From positions 1 through 64,000 of the forward strand of contig NZ_JBEPTM010000004.1 of assembly GCF_040549525.1 (NCBI RefSeq): DNA of 64,000 nt, written 5' to 3'. Of the stretch, positions 1 through 8,700 are shown piece after piece. The notes beneath the pieces were generated by a model. The model saw only the letters and a list, made by a program, of their open reading frames with translations, ran no database searches and had not been told where the DNA came from. Every line of letters begins with the position of its first letter. Position 1 is the first letter of the stretch. The translations under genes were made by a program, and so were the position numbers. The stretch is from Lacisediminihabitans sp040549525. Lineage in GTDB: Bacteria; Actinomycetota; Actinomycetes; Actinomycetales; Microbacteriaceae.

Positions 1-1
1 G

Positions 2-100
2 TGGATCGGAATGAGTGTGGTAACCCACTTCGATACCGGAGGTCTTCGCTATCTCAGCTCACGCCACGCTGATCACAACGTCCTCGGGAACTACACCTAG
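2..100 (+). CDS. possible 3' end of an unidentified gene
   Basis: A reading frame is open from the left edge of the window and ends at TAG 98-100, just before the end of the convergent hisN gene. The 32 residues are compositionally plausible for a protein and third codon positions lean to C, as in neighbouring genes. The stretch is too short to identify a family. In GC-rich DNA an open frame of this length can occur by chance, so this is only a candidate partial gene. Confidence 0.3.
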   Translation, partial: WIGMSVVTHFDTGGLRYLSSRHADHNVLGNYT

Positions 101-106
101 CCGGCC

Positions 107-907
107 TCAGGCCAGCGCCGCGATCACGCGATCGTGGAGCAGGCCGTTGGTGGCGAGGGCGGAGCCGTGCCACGGCCCGTCCTCGCCGTCGACGGAGGTG
201 AAGGTGCCGCCGGCCTCCCGCACGATCGGCACGAGGGCGGCCATGTCGTAGACCTGAAGGTCGTACTCGCCAGAGACCTCGAGCAGGCCCTCCGCCACCA
301 TCATGTAGGGCCACATATCACCATAGTCGCGAGTTCGCCACACCTGCCGCGTGAGTTCCAGGAGCTGGGGGAGCCTGCCCGCGTTCTCCCACCGGGTCAG
401 ACCGCTCAGGCTGATCGAGGCATCCGCGAGCTGCGACACCCGGGACACGTGGATACGACGGGCCTGGTCGCTGTGCAGGGCGCCGAGTTGTTCGTTGACG
501 AAGGCACCCTGGCCGGTCGCGCCCCACCACCGTGTGCCGAGGGCCGGCGCGCTCACCACTCCGACCACGGGGACGCCGTCGATCGCCAGCGAGATGAGGG
601 TGGCCCAGATCGGCACCCCCCGCACGTAGTTCTTCGTGCCGTCGATCGGATCGATGATCCACTGGCGTGACGATCCCCCCTCAACGCCGAATTCCTCGCC
701 GCGTACCGAGTCTCCCGCCCGGCTGTCCGCGATCGCCGCGCGCAGGGCGGTCTCGACGGCCCGGTCGGCATCCGACACCGGGGTCATGTCCGGCTTGGTG
801 GTGACCACGAGGTCGACGGAGCGGAAGCGGTCCATCGAGATGGCATCCGCCATGTCCGCGAGCTGACGGGCGAAGGAGAGGTCGGACTGCAGGCTGTATT
901 CGGTCAC
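107..907 (-). CDS. hisN: inositol monophosphatase family protein, probable histidinol-phosphatase HisN
   Basis: This is a Mg2+-dependent phosphatase of the inositol monophosphatase fold, 266 aa. In actinobacteria this family supplies histidinol-phosphatase, the step before histidinol in histidine synthesis. The metal-binding motif DPIDGTKNY is present, with an upstream GEEFG acidic motif and a C-terminal block (QVYDMAALVPIVREAGG) that matches the family's second metal/substrate loop. The GTG at 907 is preferred because a longer frame to 985 would run into rsgA and adds residues unlike the family. It is the last gene of an aroA-rsgA-hisN run. Inositol-1-phosphatase activity cannot be excluded from sequence alone, but the genomic position beside aroA and rsgA is typical for HisN. 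Confidence 0.85.
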   Translation of the reverse strand: MTEYSLQSDLSFARQLADMADAISMDRFRSVDLVVTTKPDMTPVSDADRAVETALRAAIADSRAGDSVRGEEFGVEGGSSRQWIIDPIDGTKNYVRGVPIWATLISLAIDGVPVVGVVSAPALGTRWWGATGQGAFVNEQLGALHSDQARRIHVSRVSQLADASISLSGLTRWENAGRLPQLLELTRQVWRTRDYGDMWPYMMVAEGLLEVSGEYDLQVYDMAALVPIVREAGGTFTSVDGEDGPWHGSALATNGLLHDRVIAALA

Positions 908-917
908 GGCATCAAGG

Positions 918-1943
918 TTAGGTGAGCGAGGCGAGCAGGCGTTGGAACGAGTCCAGCCGCAGCCTGCCCGAATCACCCAGCTCACCGGCGGCGACTCGTT
1001 CGTTCATCGCGCAGTCCGGAGCATCGGGCAGGTGCGTGCAGCCACGCGGGCAGTCTTCGGCGATCACCGCGAGGTCGGTGAAGGCCCGCAGGATGTTCTC
1101 GGTGTTCACATGTCCCAGACCGAAGGATCGCACGCCGGGGGTGTCCACGACCCAGCCACTGCCCACCCGGTACGAGATGGTGGACGAGGAGGTGTGGCGA
1201 CCGCGCCCGGTGACACTGTTCACCCGGCCGATCGCCCGATTCGCATCGGGGACCAGAGCATTGACGAGAGTCGACTTGCCGACGCCCGAGTGCCCGACCG
1301 CCACGGTCGTATGCCCCTCGAGCAGCGCGGCGATCTCGGCGGTCGGCATCGCCCCGACCCCGCTCCGCACGACCGTGATGTCGAGCCCGGCGAAGTTCGC
1401 CAGAAACTCGGTGGGGTCGGCGAGGTCGGTCTTGGTGATGCACAGGATCGGCGTGAGCCCGGCATCGAAGGCTGCCACGAGATAGCGGTCGACGAGTCGC
1501 GGACGGGGCTCCGGGTTGGCCGCCGCCACGACGATGAGCATCTGGTCGGCGTTCGCGACGATGATGCGCTCCACTTCGTCCGAGTCATCGGCGCTGCGGC
1601 GGAGCACCGTGGTTCTCGGCTGGATGCGCACGATCCGGGTCAGGGTCCCCTCGTCGCCAGAGGTGTCGCCCACCAGGTCGACGTAGTCACCCGTGACGAT
1701 CGGCTGCTTCCGCAGCTCGCTCGCGCGGGAGGCGAGCGCGGCGTGCTCCTCTGGCGTCCCCTCACCGACGATCACGGAGTATCGCCCGCGGTCGACGGTG
1801 AAGACCCGTCCCGTCACGGCATCCGTGTGCTCCGGTCGGATCTTGGTGCGAGCCCGGTTCCCCTTCGGGTTCGGCCGATTGCGCGCCTCGTAGTCCGCGT
1901 ACTTGTCGTCGTCTTCATCGTCGACATCGGTGAGCCAGCTCAT
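918..1943 (-). CDS. rsgA: ribosome small subunit-dependent GTPase A
   Basis: RsgA is a circularly permuted GTPase that binds the 30S subunit and checks its late maturation. The permuted motif order is visible in this 341-aa protein: G4 TKTD at residues 170-173, then the P-loop GHSGVGKS at 217-224, then G3 DTPG at 267-270. An N-terminal OB-fold region precedes them. The C-terminal zinc knuckle is formed by C298, C302, H304 and C311. An acidic DD/DE-rich N-terminus is usual for actinobacterial members. Only 3 nt separate it from aroA upstream and 10 nt from hisN downstream, so the three are probably one transcript. Confidence 0.95.
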   Translation of the reverse strand: MSWLTDVDDEDDDKYADYEARNRPNPKGNRARTKIRPEHTDAVTGRVFTVDRGRYSVIVGEGTPEEHAALASRASELRKQPIVTGDYVDLVGDTSGDEGTLTRIVRIQPRTTVLRRSADDSDEVERIIVANADQMLIVVAAANPEPRPRLVDRYLVAAFDAGLTPILCITKTDLADPTEFLANFAGLDITVVRSGVGAMPTAEIAALLEGHTTVAVGHSGVGKSTLVNALVPDANRAIGRVNSVTGRGRHTSSSTISYRVGSGWVVDTPGVRSFGLGHVNTENILRAFTDLAVIAEDCPRGCTHLPDAPDCAMNERVAAGELGDSGRLRLDSFQRLLASLT

Positions 1944-1946
1944 GTC

Positions 1947-3347
1947 TCAGATCAGGTCGAGCGGATCGGCGGAGCGGGCGCGGAGGCCGAGCAGGGAGGT
2001 GGTCCAGAGCTCGGGGAACTGGGGGAGGGTCTTGGCCGTCGTGGCGATATCGTCCACCGTCACCCCGTCGACGGCGAGCCCGATGATCGCGCCGGCCGTC
2101 GCCATCCGATGGTCTTCGTAGCTGTGCCAGGCTCCGCCGTGAAGAGGGCGGGGGTGGATGATGAGGCCGTCGTCAGTCTCGGTGACAGCTCCCCCGAGCG
2201 CGTTGATCTCGGTTGCGAGGGCCGCGAGACGGTCGGTCTCGTGCCCGCGCAGGTGGGCGATGCCGGTGAGCACCGTCTCTCCCTCCGCGAGGGCCGCGAG
2301 GGCCGCGATGGTCGGGGCCAGTTCGCTCGCGTTGTCGAGGCGGATGCCGCGGAGCACGCCCGTGCCCGTGACGGTGAGGTCGCCGAGCCCGTCGCCCGTC
2401 TCGGCGAAGGAGACCTCGCCGCCCATCTCGGTGAGGATCGACGCCATCTCGGCCCCGACCTGAGTCGTGTGGGTTGGCCATCCCGTGACCGTGACCGAGC
2501 CCCCCGCGACGAGTGCGGCGCCGAGGAACGGGCCGGCATTGGAGAGGTCGGGTTCGATGTCGATCTCGATGCCCGCGATCTCGCCGGGCGGAACGATCCA
2601 GAGACCGGGTTCGGGACTCTGCACGGTGACGCCGCGGCGGGCGAGAGTCGCGATGGTCATGTCGATGTGGGCGAGGCTCGGGAGCCCGTCTCCGACGTGC
2701 CGGAGGGTGAGGCCGTCGGTGAAACGTGCCCCGGCCAGAAGCAGTCCCGACACGAACTGGCTCGACGCGGAGGCATCGATCTCGATCTCTCCGCCGGCGA
2801 CGGCACCCGTCGCGTAGAGGCTGAACGGGAGTTTTCCGCGGCCGTCGTCGCTGACATCCACCCCCAGCGCCCGAAGCGAATCGATGGTCGTTCGCATCGG
2901 CCGCTTGCGGGCGGATTCGTCACCGTCGAAGGCGACCGGTCCGAGCGCGAGTGCGGCGATCGGGGGCAGGAATCGCATCACCGTTCCGGCCAGCCCGCAG
3001 TCGATCGAGGTGCCGCCGGAGAGCTCGCCGGGGGTGATGAGCAGATCGGGACCGAAGGGGGAGTCTCCCGGCAGCTCGACGATGTCCGTGCCGAGTGCAC
3101 GGAGGGCCTGGATCATCAATGCCGTGTCGCGCGAGTGGAGCGGGGCGCGAAGGGTCGATGGGCCGCTCGCGATCGCCGAGAGCACGAGCTCGCGATTGGT
3201 GAGGGACTTCGACCCGGGCAGGGCGAGACGAGCGGCGAGCGGCCCGGTTGCGAGGGGCGCGGCCCACGGTCCGGGCTCGCCACCCACGATCAATCCCTCA
3301 TCGCCGAAGGGGTTGAACTCGGGGCCGGAATACTTGAATACATGCAT
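1947..3347 (-). CDS. aroA: 3-phosphoshikimate 1-carboxyvinyltransferase (EPSP synthase)
   Basis: AroA transfers the enolpyruvyl group of PEP to shikimate 3-phosphate, the sixth step of the shikimate pathway to aromatic amino acids. The 466-aa protein has the substrate-binding LPGSKSLTNRELVL block at about residues 43-56 and keeps the family motifs down to a C-terminal EDHRMATAGAIIGLAV block. An N-terminal extension with a YSGPEFNPFGDE-like segment is common in Microbacteriaceae homologues, which supports the ATG at 3347. That start lies inside the SigR-type promoter that faces the other way, so aroA must be transcribed from further into the 3348-3515 region. It leads the aroA-rsgA-hisN run. 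Confidence 0.95.
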   Translation of the reverse strand: MHVFKYSGPEFNPFGDEGLIVGGEPGPWAAPLATGPLAARLALPGSKSLTNRELVLSAIASGPSTLRAPLHSRDTALMIQALRALGTDIVELPGDSPFGPDLLITPGELSGGTSIDCGLAGTVMRFLPPIAALALGPVAFDGDESARKRPMRTTIDSLRALGVDVSDDGRGKLPFSLYATGAVAGGEIEIDASASSQFVSGLLLAGARFTDGLTLRHVGDGLPSLAHIDMTIATLARRGVTVQSPEPGLWIVPPGEIAGIEIDIEPDLSNAGPFLGAALVAGGSVTVTGWPTHTTQVGAEMASILTEMGGEVSFAETGDGLGDLTVTGTGVLRGIRLDNASELAPTIAALAALAEGETVLTGIAHLRGHETDRLAALATEINALGGAVTETDDGLIIHPRPLHGGAWHSYEDHRMATAGAIIGLAVDGVTVDDIATTAKTLPQFPELWTTSLLGLRARSADPLDLI

Positions 3348-3352
3348 TGGTT
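3327..3352 (+). promoter_or_regulatory. candidate SigR-type promoter (autoregulatory) for sigR-rsrA
   Basis: GGAAT at 3327-3331 is followed after exactly 18 nt by GTT at 3350-3352. This matches the GGAAT-N18-GTT consensus known for SigR/SigH-type oxidative-stress sigma factors of actinobacteria. It points toward sigR and would start transcription near 3358. The promoter core overlaps the first codons of the divergent aroA gene. Autoregulation is inferred from the match and from the behaviour of the family. Confidence 0.75.
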
Positions 3353-3515
3353 ACTAAGGGTATCGGCACAGCACCCAGAAGGGGTGCGGCCGAAGAGAGG
3401 TTGACCCGTGCCAGTTCTGCTCGAGCGCCCCGCGGTGATGGGGAGCACAACGCCCTCCGGCCTGCCGGTCAGCGGCCGGGCCGCTCGCTGGCGCAGCGAA
3501 GTAAGCTTGGCGGCG

Positions 3516-4208
3516 ATGAGCACTTCGAAGGATGACACCACCACGCCCGACGAACCGGAAGCCGTGGCATCCGAGATCGCGACCGCAGAGCCTCAGACGC
3601 CGGTCGTCGATGTTCGCACGCTCTTCGAGGCCCAGGCGATCCCCTTCATGGACCAGCTGTACGCCGCCGGCCTTCGGATGACGCGCAACCCCTCGGACGC
3701 CGCCGACCTGGTGCAGGAGACATTCGTCAAGGCGTTCGCCGCCTTCGCCCAGTTCCAGCAGGGCACGAATCTCAAGGCCTGGCTGTACCGCATCCTCACC
3801 AACACATTCATCAACAACTACCGCAAGAAGCAGCGTGACCCCTACCAGGGAACCATCGATGACCTCGAGGACTGGCAGCTCGGCGGTGCCGAATCGGTGA
3901 CCCAGGGTCGTTCGACCCGCTCGGCCGAGGCTGAGGCGATCGATCACCTACCCGACAGCGCGGTCAAGGATGCCCTCCAGGCCATCCCGGAGGACTTCCG
4001 GATGGCCGTCTACTTCGCCGACGTCGAGGGCTTCTCCTACCAGGAGATCGCCGACATCATGAAGACCCCGGTGGGTACCGTCATGAGCCGCCTGCATCGT
4101 GGCAGGCGGATGCTGCGGGACCTGCTCTCCGAGTACGCGCTCGAACGAGGCATCAACACCTCTGGGACGCGTGCCCAACCTGCCACTGCTGGGAGTAAGA
4201 AGAAATGA
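3516..4208 (+). CDS. sigR: ECF RNA polymerase sigma factor, SigR/SigH type
   Basis: This group 4 sigma factor (230 aa from ATG 3516) belongs to the SigR/SigH class that controls the thiol-oxidative stress response. Region 2 is clear (RMTRNPSDAADLVQETFVKA, with the NLKAWLYRILTNTFIN core), and region 4 carries EDFRMAVYFADVEGFSYQEI followed by TVMSRLHRGRRML for -35 recognition. The next gene encodes an RsrA-type zinc anti-sigma factor and overlaps by 4 nt (ATGA), so the two are translationally coupled. An in-frame GTG at 3408 has a better Shine-Dalgarno (GAGAGG, 7 nt away) and would add 36 residues. Streptomyces SigR is known to have a similar longer unstable isoform. The start is therefore uncertain and may be dual. 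Confidence 0.92.
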   Translation: MSTSKDDTTTPDEPEAVASEIATAEPQTPVVDVRTLFEAQAIPFMDQLYAAGLRMTRNPSDAADLVQETFVKAFAAFAQFQQGTNLKAWLYRILTNTFINNYRKKQRDPYQGTIDDLEDWQLGGAESVTQGRSTRSAEAEAIDHLPDSAVKDALQAIPEDFRMAVYFADVEGFSYQEIADIMKTPVGTVMSRLHRGRRMLRDLLSEYALERGINTSGTRAQPATAGSKKK

Positions 4209-4447
4209 CCGACTGCGGATGCGACAAGGCGAAGGCCGAACTCGAAGAGTACCTGCACAATGAACTGGCCAAATCGGATGCCGCTGACATCGCCGAGCAC
4301 ATCGCCAACTGCGACGACTGCACCGATGAAGCGCACGTGGGGATCGTGCTGACTCAGGCCGTGCAGCGCGCCTGCCGCGAGACGGCCCCGAGCGACCTGC
4401 GCGACCAGGTGTTGCTCACGCTGCGCTCCCTGCAGTCGAACCACTAG
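4205..4447 (+). CDS. rsrA: zinc-binding anti-sigma factor, RsrA type
   Basis: This 80-aa protein is a ZAS-family anti-sigma factor expected to bind the preceding SigR in reducing conditions and to release it when thiols form a disulfide. The signature H32-x3-C36-x2-C39 (HIANCDDC) is present. C4 and C6 near the N-terminus can supply the remaining ligand. Its length fits the short actinobacterial RsrA/RshA proteins. The ATG overlaps the sigR stop codon. The redox-switch role is known for the family and inferred here from the conserved motif and pairing. Confidence 0.92.
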   Translation: MTDCGCDKAKAELEEYLHNELAKSDAADIAEHIANCDDCTDEAHVGIVLTQAVQRACRETAPSDLRDQVLLTLRSLQSNH

Positions 4448-4513
4448 CGCCAGGTCCCCTTCCCCGTCGGACGTTTCCGACGCGCCAGTCTGTCGCCGAC
4501 CATTCGACGCAGA

Positions 4514-4563
4514 ACTGGCAGTTGTCGCTGTCTGGGCGCGCGCAAGCGACACCAACTGCCAGT
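4514..4563. repeat. palindromic repeat A, copy 1
   Basis: ACTGGCAGTTG at 4514-4524 pairs perfectly with CAACTGCCAGT at 4553-4563. An inner TCGCT/AGCGA stem extends the hairpin past a short bulge. A second version of the same sequence lies at 5601-5650, on the other side of the DUF559 gene. It sits between convergent gene ends and could help stop transcription, but no T-tract follows. Confidence 0.8.
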
Positions 4564-4594
4564 CCTTCCGCGGGACGAGGCTGCTGACACGGGG

Positions 4595-5518
4595 TCAGGG
4601 CGCCGAATCGGACTGCTCAAGGGCCGTGCGGATCTTGCCGAGGAGCGTCGCCGTCTGGGCCATGAGCGCCTTGTCGACACGGATCACTCGCCAGCCCTCC
4701 TCCATGAACTCGTCGAGGCGGCGGATGTCCCTGGCGAACTGTCGATCGTTGTCCCAGTGTCCCCTGCCGTCGTATTCGACCAGAACGCGCTCCTTCGCAT
4801 AGACCAGGTCGCCGAGTCCGATCGTGGCGCCGTATCGATTGGTGATCACCGCGTTCACCTCGGGCTCCGGGAGCCCACCGCGAACGATGAGCAGACGCAG
4901 CATCGTCTCGCGCGCGGAGTCGGTGTTGGCCCTGATCCCCTCGAGGGCCTCGCGCAGACGCGCGATGCCCGGCAGATTCACCGCGAGCGCCACGGCGGAG
5001 ACGAGTTGCGCCATCGTCGCTCGCGGATCCTTGCGACTGAGAAGCCCGTCGCCCATCACGATCAGATCGTCCACGCTCAGGACCCGGGCGAGCTGGATCC
5101 AGGTATCGATCGGAGACGTGACCCGGAGTCCGCTTGCTGCTCTCACGACCTTCGTTTGCGCCACGACTTCGTGGCCTCGAATCGCCTTCCTCCGGGGAGC
5201 GCGATCGGGGCCCCGCACAGCCACGTGCAGCAAGGATGACGTGTCCTCGCGTCCGCGCGCGCCTTCGGGGAGCCTCAGGTCGAGGAGGATCGCTGCCGTC
5301 CAGTGGCTGAAGACTTGGCCAGCCGGCATCCGGGTCGCGTAGGCCCTCGCCAACAGCGGGATAGTGAGGGGCTCCGCGCCGCCGATTCGAGTCCCACGAA
5401 AGGGAATGGCGAGGTCGGATCCGCGGAGCCGCCCCCGGCTCACACCCAGATCGATGGCGGTGCTGGCGGCGAAGGGGACTCCGGCGATAGCCGGCGGAAG
5501 GGGAGAGCATCGGGGCAT
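4595..5518 (-). CDS. DUF559/Vsr-fold putative endonuclease with AbiEi-like N-terminal part
   Basis: The C-terminal part of this 307-aa protein (about residues 240-285) has the DUF559 pattern: VEYDGRGHW, then F-x2-D-x2-R, then a hydrophobic strand ending in WRVIRV. This is the Vsr/PD-(D/E)xK-like nuclease fold, with candidate catalytic acidic residues in VEYDG. The N-terminal two thirds resembles proteins annotated as type IV toxin-antitoxin AbiEi-like, but that link is weak. Such proteins are frequent in Microbacteriaceae and have no established function. The gene stands alone and is bracketed by palindromic repeats at 4514-4563 and 5601-5650, which suggests a past or present link between nuclease and repeat. 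Confidence 0.7.
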   Translation of the reverse strand: MPRCSPLPPAIAGVPFAASTAIDLGVSRGRLRGSDLAIPFRGTRIGGAEPLTIPLLARAYATRMPAGQVFSHWTAAILLDLRLPEGARGREDTSSLLHVAVRGPDRAPRRKAIRGHEVVAQTKVVRAASGLRVTSPIDTWIQLARVLSVDDLIVMGDGLLSRKDPRATMAQLVSAVALAVNLPGIARLREALEGIRANTDSARETMLRLLIVRGGLPEPEVNAVITNRYGATIGLGDLVYAKERVLVEYDGRGHWDNDRQFARDIRRLDEFMEEGWRVIRVDKALMAQTATLLGKIRTALEQSDSAP

Positions 5519-5600
5519 CCGCTGATCTTGCCGCAGTCAACCAATCCCGCGTCGAAGTTATCCCGAGCCTGCGCTCCCTGCCCGCGGCCGCCTCCCCATT

Positions 5601-5650
5601 ACTGGCAGTTGGTGCTCATCACGCTGGCTGAGACAGCGCCAACTGTCAGT
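5601..5650. repeat. palindromic repeat A, copy 2
   Basis: ACTGGCAGTTGGTGCT at 5601-5616 faces AGCGCCAACTGTCAGT at 5635-5650. The arms match in 14 of 16 positions, and the exceptions can form G-T pairs. The first 11 bases are identical to copy 1 at 4514. It lies between the DUF559 gene start and the end of kgd. Confidence 0.8.
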
Positions 5651-5671
5651 TCTCTGCCCTCGAGCAGGCAA

Positions 5672-5701
5672 CAGGCCCGCCACCGGGAGGGGGCGGGCCT
5701 G
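5672..5701 (-). terminator. hairpin downstream of kgd
   Basis: CAGGCCCGCC at 5672-5681 pairs perfectly with GGCGGGCCTG at 5692-5701 around a 10-nt loop, 9 nt beyond the kgd stop codon. It is GC-rich and not followed by a clear U-tract, as is common for actinobacterial terminators. Confidence 0.65.
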
Positions 5702-5710
5702 TGCGTGGAC

Positions 5711-8700
5711 CTACTCCCGCACCGTCAGGGCATGGTCCATCAGGTCGATGAGTTCCTGCGCGCTGCGCTTCGATGAGCCGGTGGCGGGGCTTGCGGATGC
5801 CGGACGCGAGGCGACCGAGATCGCGCGGCCCTCATCGAGGCGCTTCGGCAGTTCGAGGCAGATGAACGGCCAGGCTCCCATGTTCTCCGGCTCTTCCTGC
5901 GCCCACATCAGCTCGGCGTTCGGATACTGCTCGAGCACGGCCTTCAGCTGCTGCTGGGGCAATGGATAGTACTGCTCGAGACGCACGAGAGCGACATCCG
6001 TCTGCCCGCGCTTCTCCACCTCGGCGAGCAGGTCGTAGTGGATCTTGCCGGCGTGCAGCACGACCCGCTTGACGGCGCCCTTGTCGGTGATCCGTGAATC
6101 GTCGATCACCGGCTCGAACTTACCGGTCGTGAACTCGGCGATGTCGCTTGTCGCCCCGCGCAGGCGGAGCATCGCCTTCGGCGTGAAGACGATGAGCGGT
6201 CGACGCGGCCGGGCGTAGGCCTGGCGCCGCAGCAGGTGGAAATACGATGCCGGGGTCGACGGCCGCGCCACGGTCATGTTGTTCTCGGCGCAGAGCTGCA
6301 GGTAGCGCTCGATGCGGGCGGATGAATGATCCGGACCCTGGCCCTCGTAGCCGTGCGGCAACAGCAACACGACGCTGGAGCGCTGGCCCCACTTCTGCTC
6401 TGCGCTCGAGATGAACTCGTCGATGATGATCTGGGCACCGTCGGCGAAGTCCCCGAACTGCGCCTCCCAGAGCACGAGCGCGTCGGCTCGCTCGACCGAG
6501 TAGCCGTACTCGAAGCCCATCGCGGCGTACTCGCTCAGCAGGGTGTCGTAGATCCAGAACCGGGCCTGGTTGTCACTGAGGTTGCCGAGCGGCAGCCATT
6601 CCTGGCCGTTGAGACGGTCGTGGAGCACCGCGTGACGCTGCACGAAGGTGCCGCGCCGGGTGTCCTGGCCGGCCATCCGCACCGGAGTGCCCTCGAGCAG
6701 GAGCGAGCCGAGGGCCAGCAACTCGCCGAAGCCCCAGTCGATCGATCCGTTCCGGCTCATCTCGGTGCGCTTCTTGAGCAGCTGCTGGAGCTTCGGATGC
6801 ACCGTGAATCCGGCCGGCGGGTTGTCGTGGGCATCCCCGATGGTGGTGATCACGGCTTCGCTCACCGCGGTGGAGGCGGGCTCGCCGGAGCGGTCGTCCT
6901 GCTGGGATCCCGGGCGTTCGAGGTCGGAGACGGCGTTGCCGTCCGCGGTGATGATCGGCATGGAGCCGGTCTGTGCCGCGTGAGTCTCGGCGAAGGCGCG
7001 CTCGAGTCGGTCCTGGAAGTCGGCGTGCGCCGCGTCGTATTCCTCCTGCGTGATATCGCCGCGACCGACGAGAGCCTCGACGTAGAGAGTGCGCACGCTG
7101 CGCTTGGCCTCGATGAGGTTGTACATCAGCGGCTGGGTCATCGACGGGTCGTCGCCCTCGTTGTGACCGCGACGGCGGTAGCAAATGAGGTCGATGACCA
7201 CGTCCCGGTGGAACTTCTGGCGATAGGCGAAGGCGAGCTCCGCCACCCGGATGACGGCCTCGGGATCGTCGCCGTTCACATGGAAGATCGGGGCCTGGAT
7301 GGTCTTCGCGACATCCGTGGAGTAGATCGACGTGCGACCCTCCCCGGGAGGAGTCGTGAAGCCCACCTGGTTGTTGATATTCACGTGAACGGTTCCGCCG
7401 GTGCGGTAGGCGCGAAGCTGTGACATCTGCAGGATCTCGGAGACGATGCCCTGGCCGGCCATCGCGGCGTCGCCGTGCACCATCACCGGCAACACGCTGA
7501 AGGTGCCGATCGGCTTGCGGTCCTGCTTGGCGCGCACGATGCCCTCGAGCACACCGTCGACGGCCTCGAGGTGGGACGGATTCGCGGCGAGGTAGACCGG
7601 GATCTGGTCGCCCTTCGCGCTCGTGAAGGTGCCTTCGGTGCCGAGGTGGTACTTGACGTCACCGGAGCCCTGCACCGTGCGGGGATCCTGAGTTCCCTCG
7701 AATTCGCGGAAGATCTGACCGTAGGTCTTGCCCGCGATGTTGGTGAGCACGTTGAGACGGCCACGGTGGGCCATGCCGATGGCCACCTCGTCGAGGTCGG
7801 CTTCGGCAGCGCCCTGGAGCAGCGCATCCAGCAGGGCGATGGTGGATTCCCCGCCCTCGAGGCTGAAGCGCTTCTGGCCGACGTACTTGGTCTGCAGGAA
7901 GGTCTCGAAGGCCTCGGCCTCGTTGAGCTTTCCGAGAATGCGCAGCTGCTCGTCCTTGGTCGGTTTGGTGTAGACCTTCTCCACGTGCTGCTGGATCCAG
8001 GCGCGCTGTTCCGGGTCCTGGATGTGCATGTACTCGATGCCGATGGTGCGGCAGTAGGAGTCACGGAGCACACCGAGGATCTCGCGCAGCAGAGCGGCAC
8101 GCTTGCCGCCGAATCCGCCCGTGACGAATTCACGGTCAAGGTCCCAGAAGGTGAGGCCGTGGCTCGAGATGTCGAGGTCGGGGTGGGTGCGCTGCTTGTA
8201 TTCGAGCGGGTCGATATCCGCCATGAGGTGGCCGCGCACGCGGAACGAGTTGATGAGCTCCTGCACCCGGGCGGTCTTGCCCACCTGGTTGCCGAGGTCG
8301 ACGTGGATGTCGCTCGCCCAGTGGATGGGGTCGTAGGGGATGCGCAGGTCGGAGAAGATGCCCTGGTAGAAGTCGCGCTGGCCGATGAGCAGCTCGTGCA
8401 CCTTCTTGAGGAACTCGCCGGAGCCGGCGCCCTGGATGACGCGGTGGTCGTAGGTGGACGTGAGGGTGATCGTCTTGCCGATTCCGAGATCGGCGAGGGT
8501 CGTCAGCGACATGCCCTGGAACTCTGCCGGGTACTCGAGTGCTCCCGCACCGATGATGGCGCCGGCCCCCTTCATCAGACGCGGCACGGAGTGCTCGGTG
8601 CCGATTCCGCCCGGGTTGGTGAGGGAGATCGTGTTGCCGGCGTAGTCCGCGGCCGTCAACTTGTTGTTGCGGGCACGGGTGACGACGTCCTCGTAGGCGA

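Noticed and set aside
942..3404. 820-codon open frame on the plus strand
   Set aside because: It is antisense to rsgA and aroA, which have clear motifs. Long antisense frames are common in GC-rich DNA, and the translation is Arg/Gly-rich noise.
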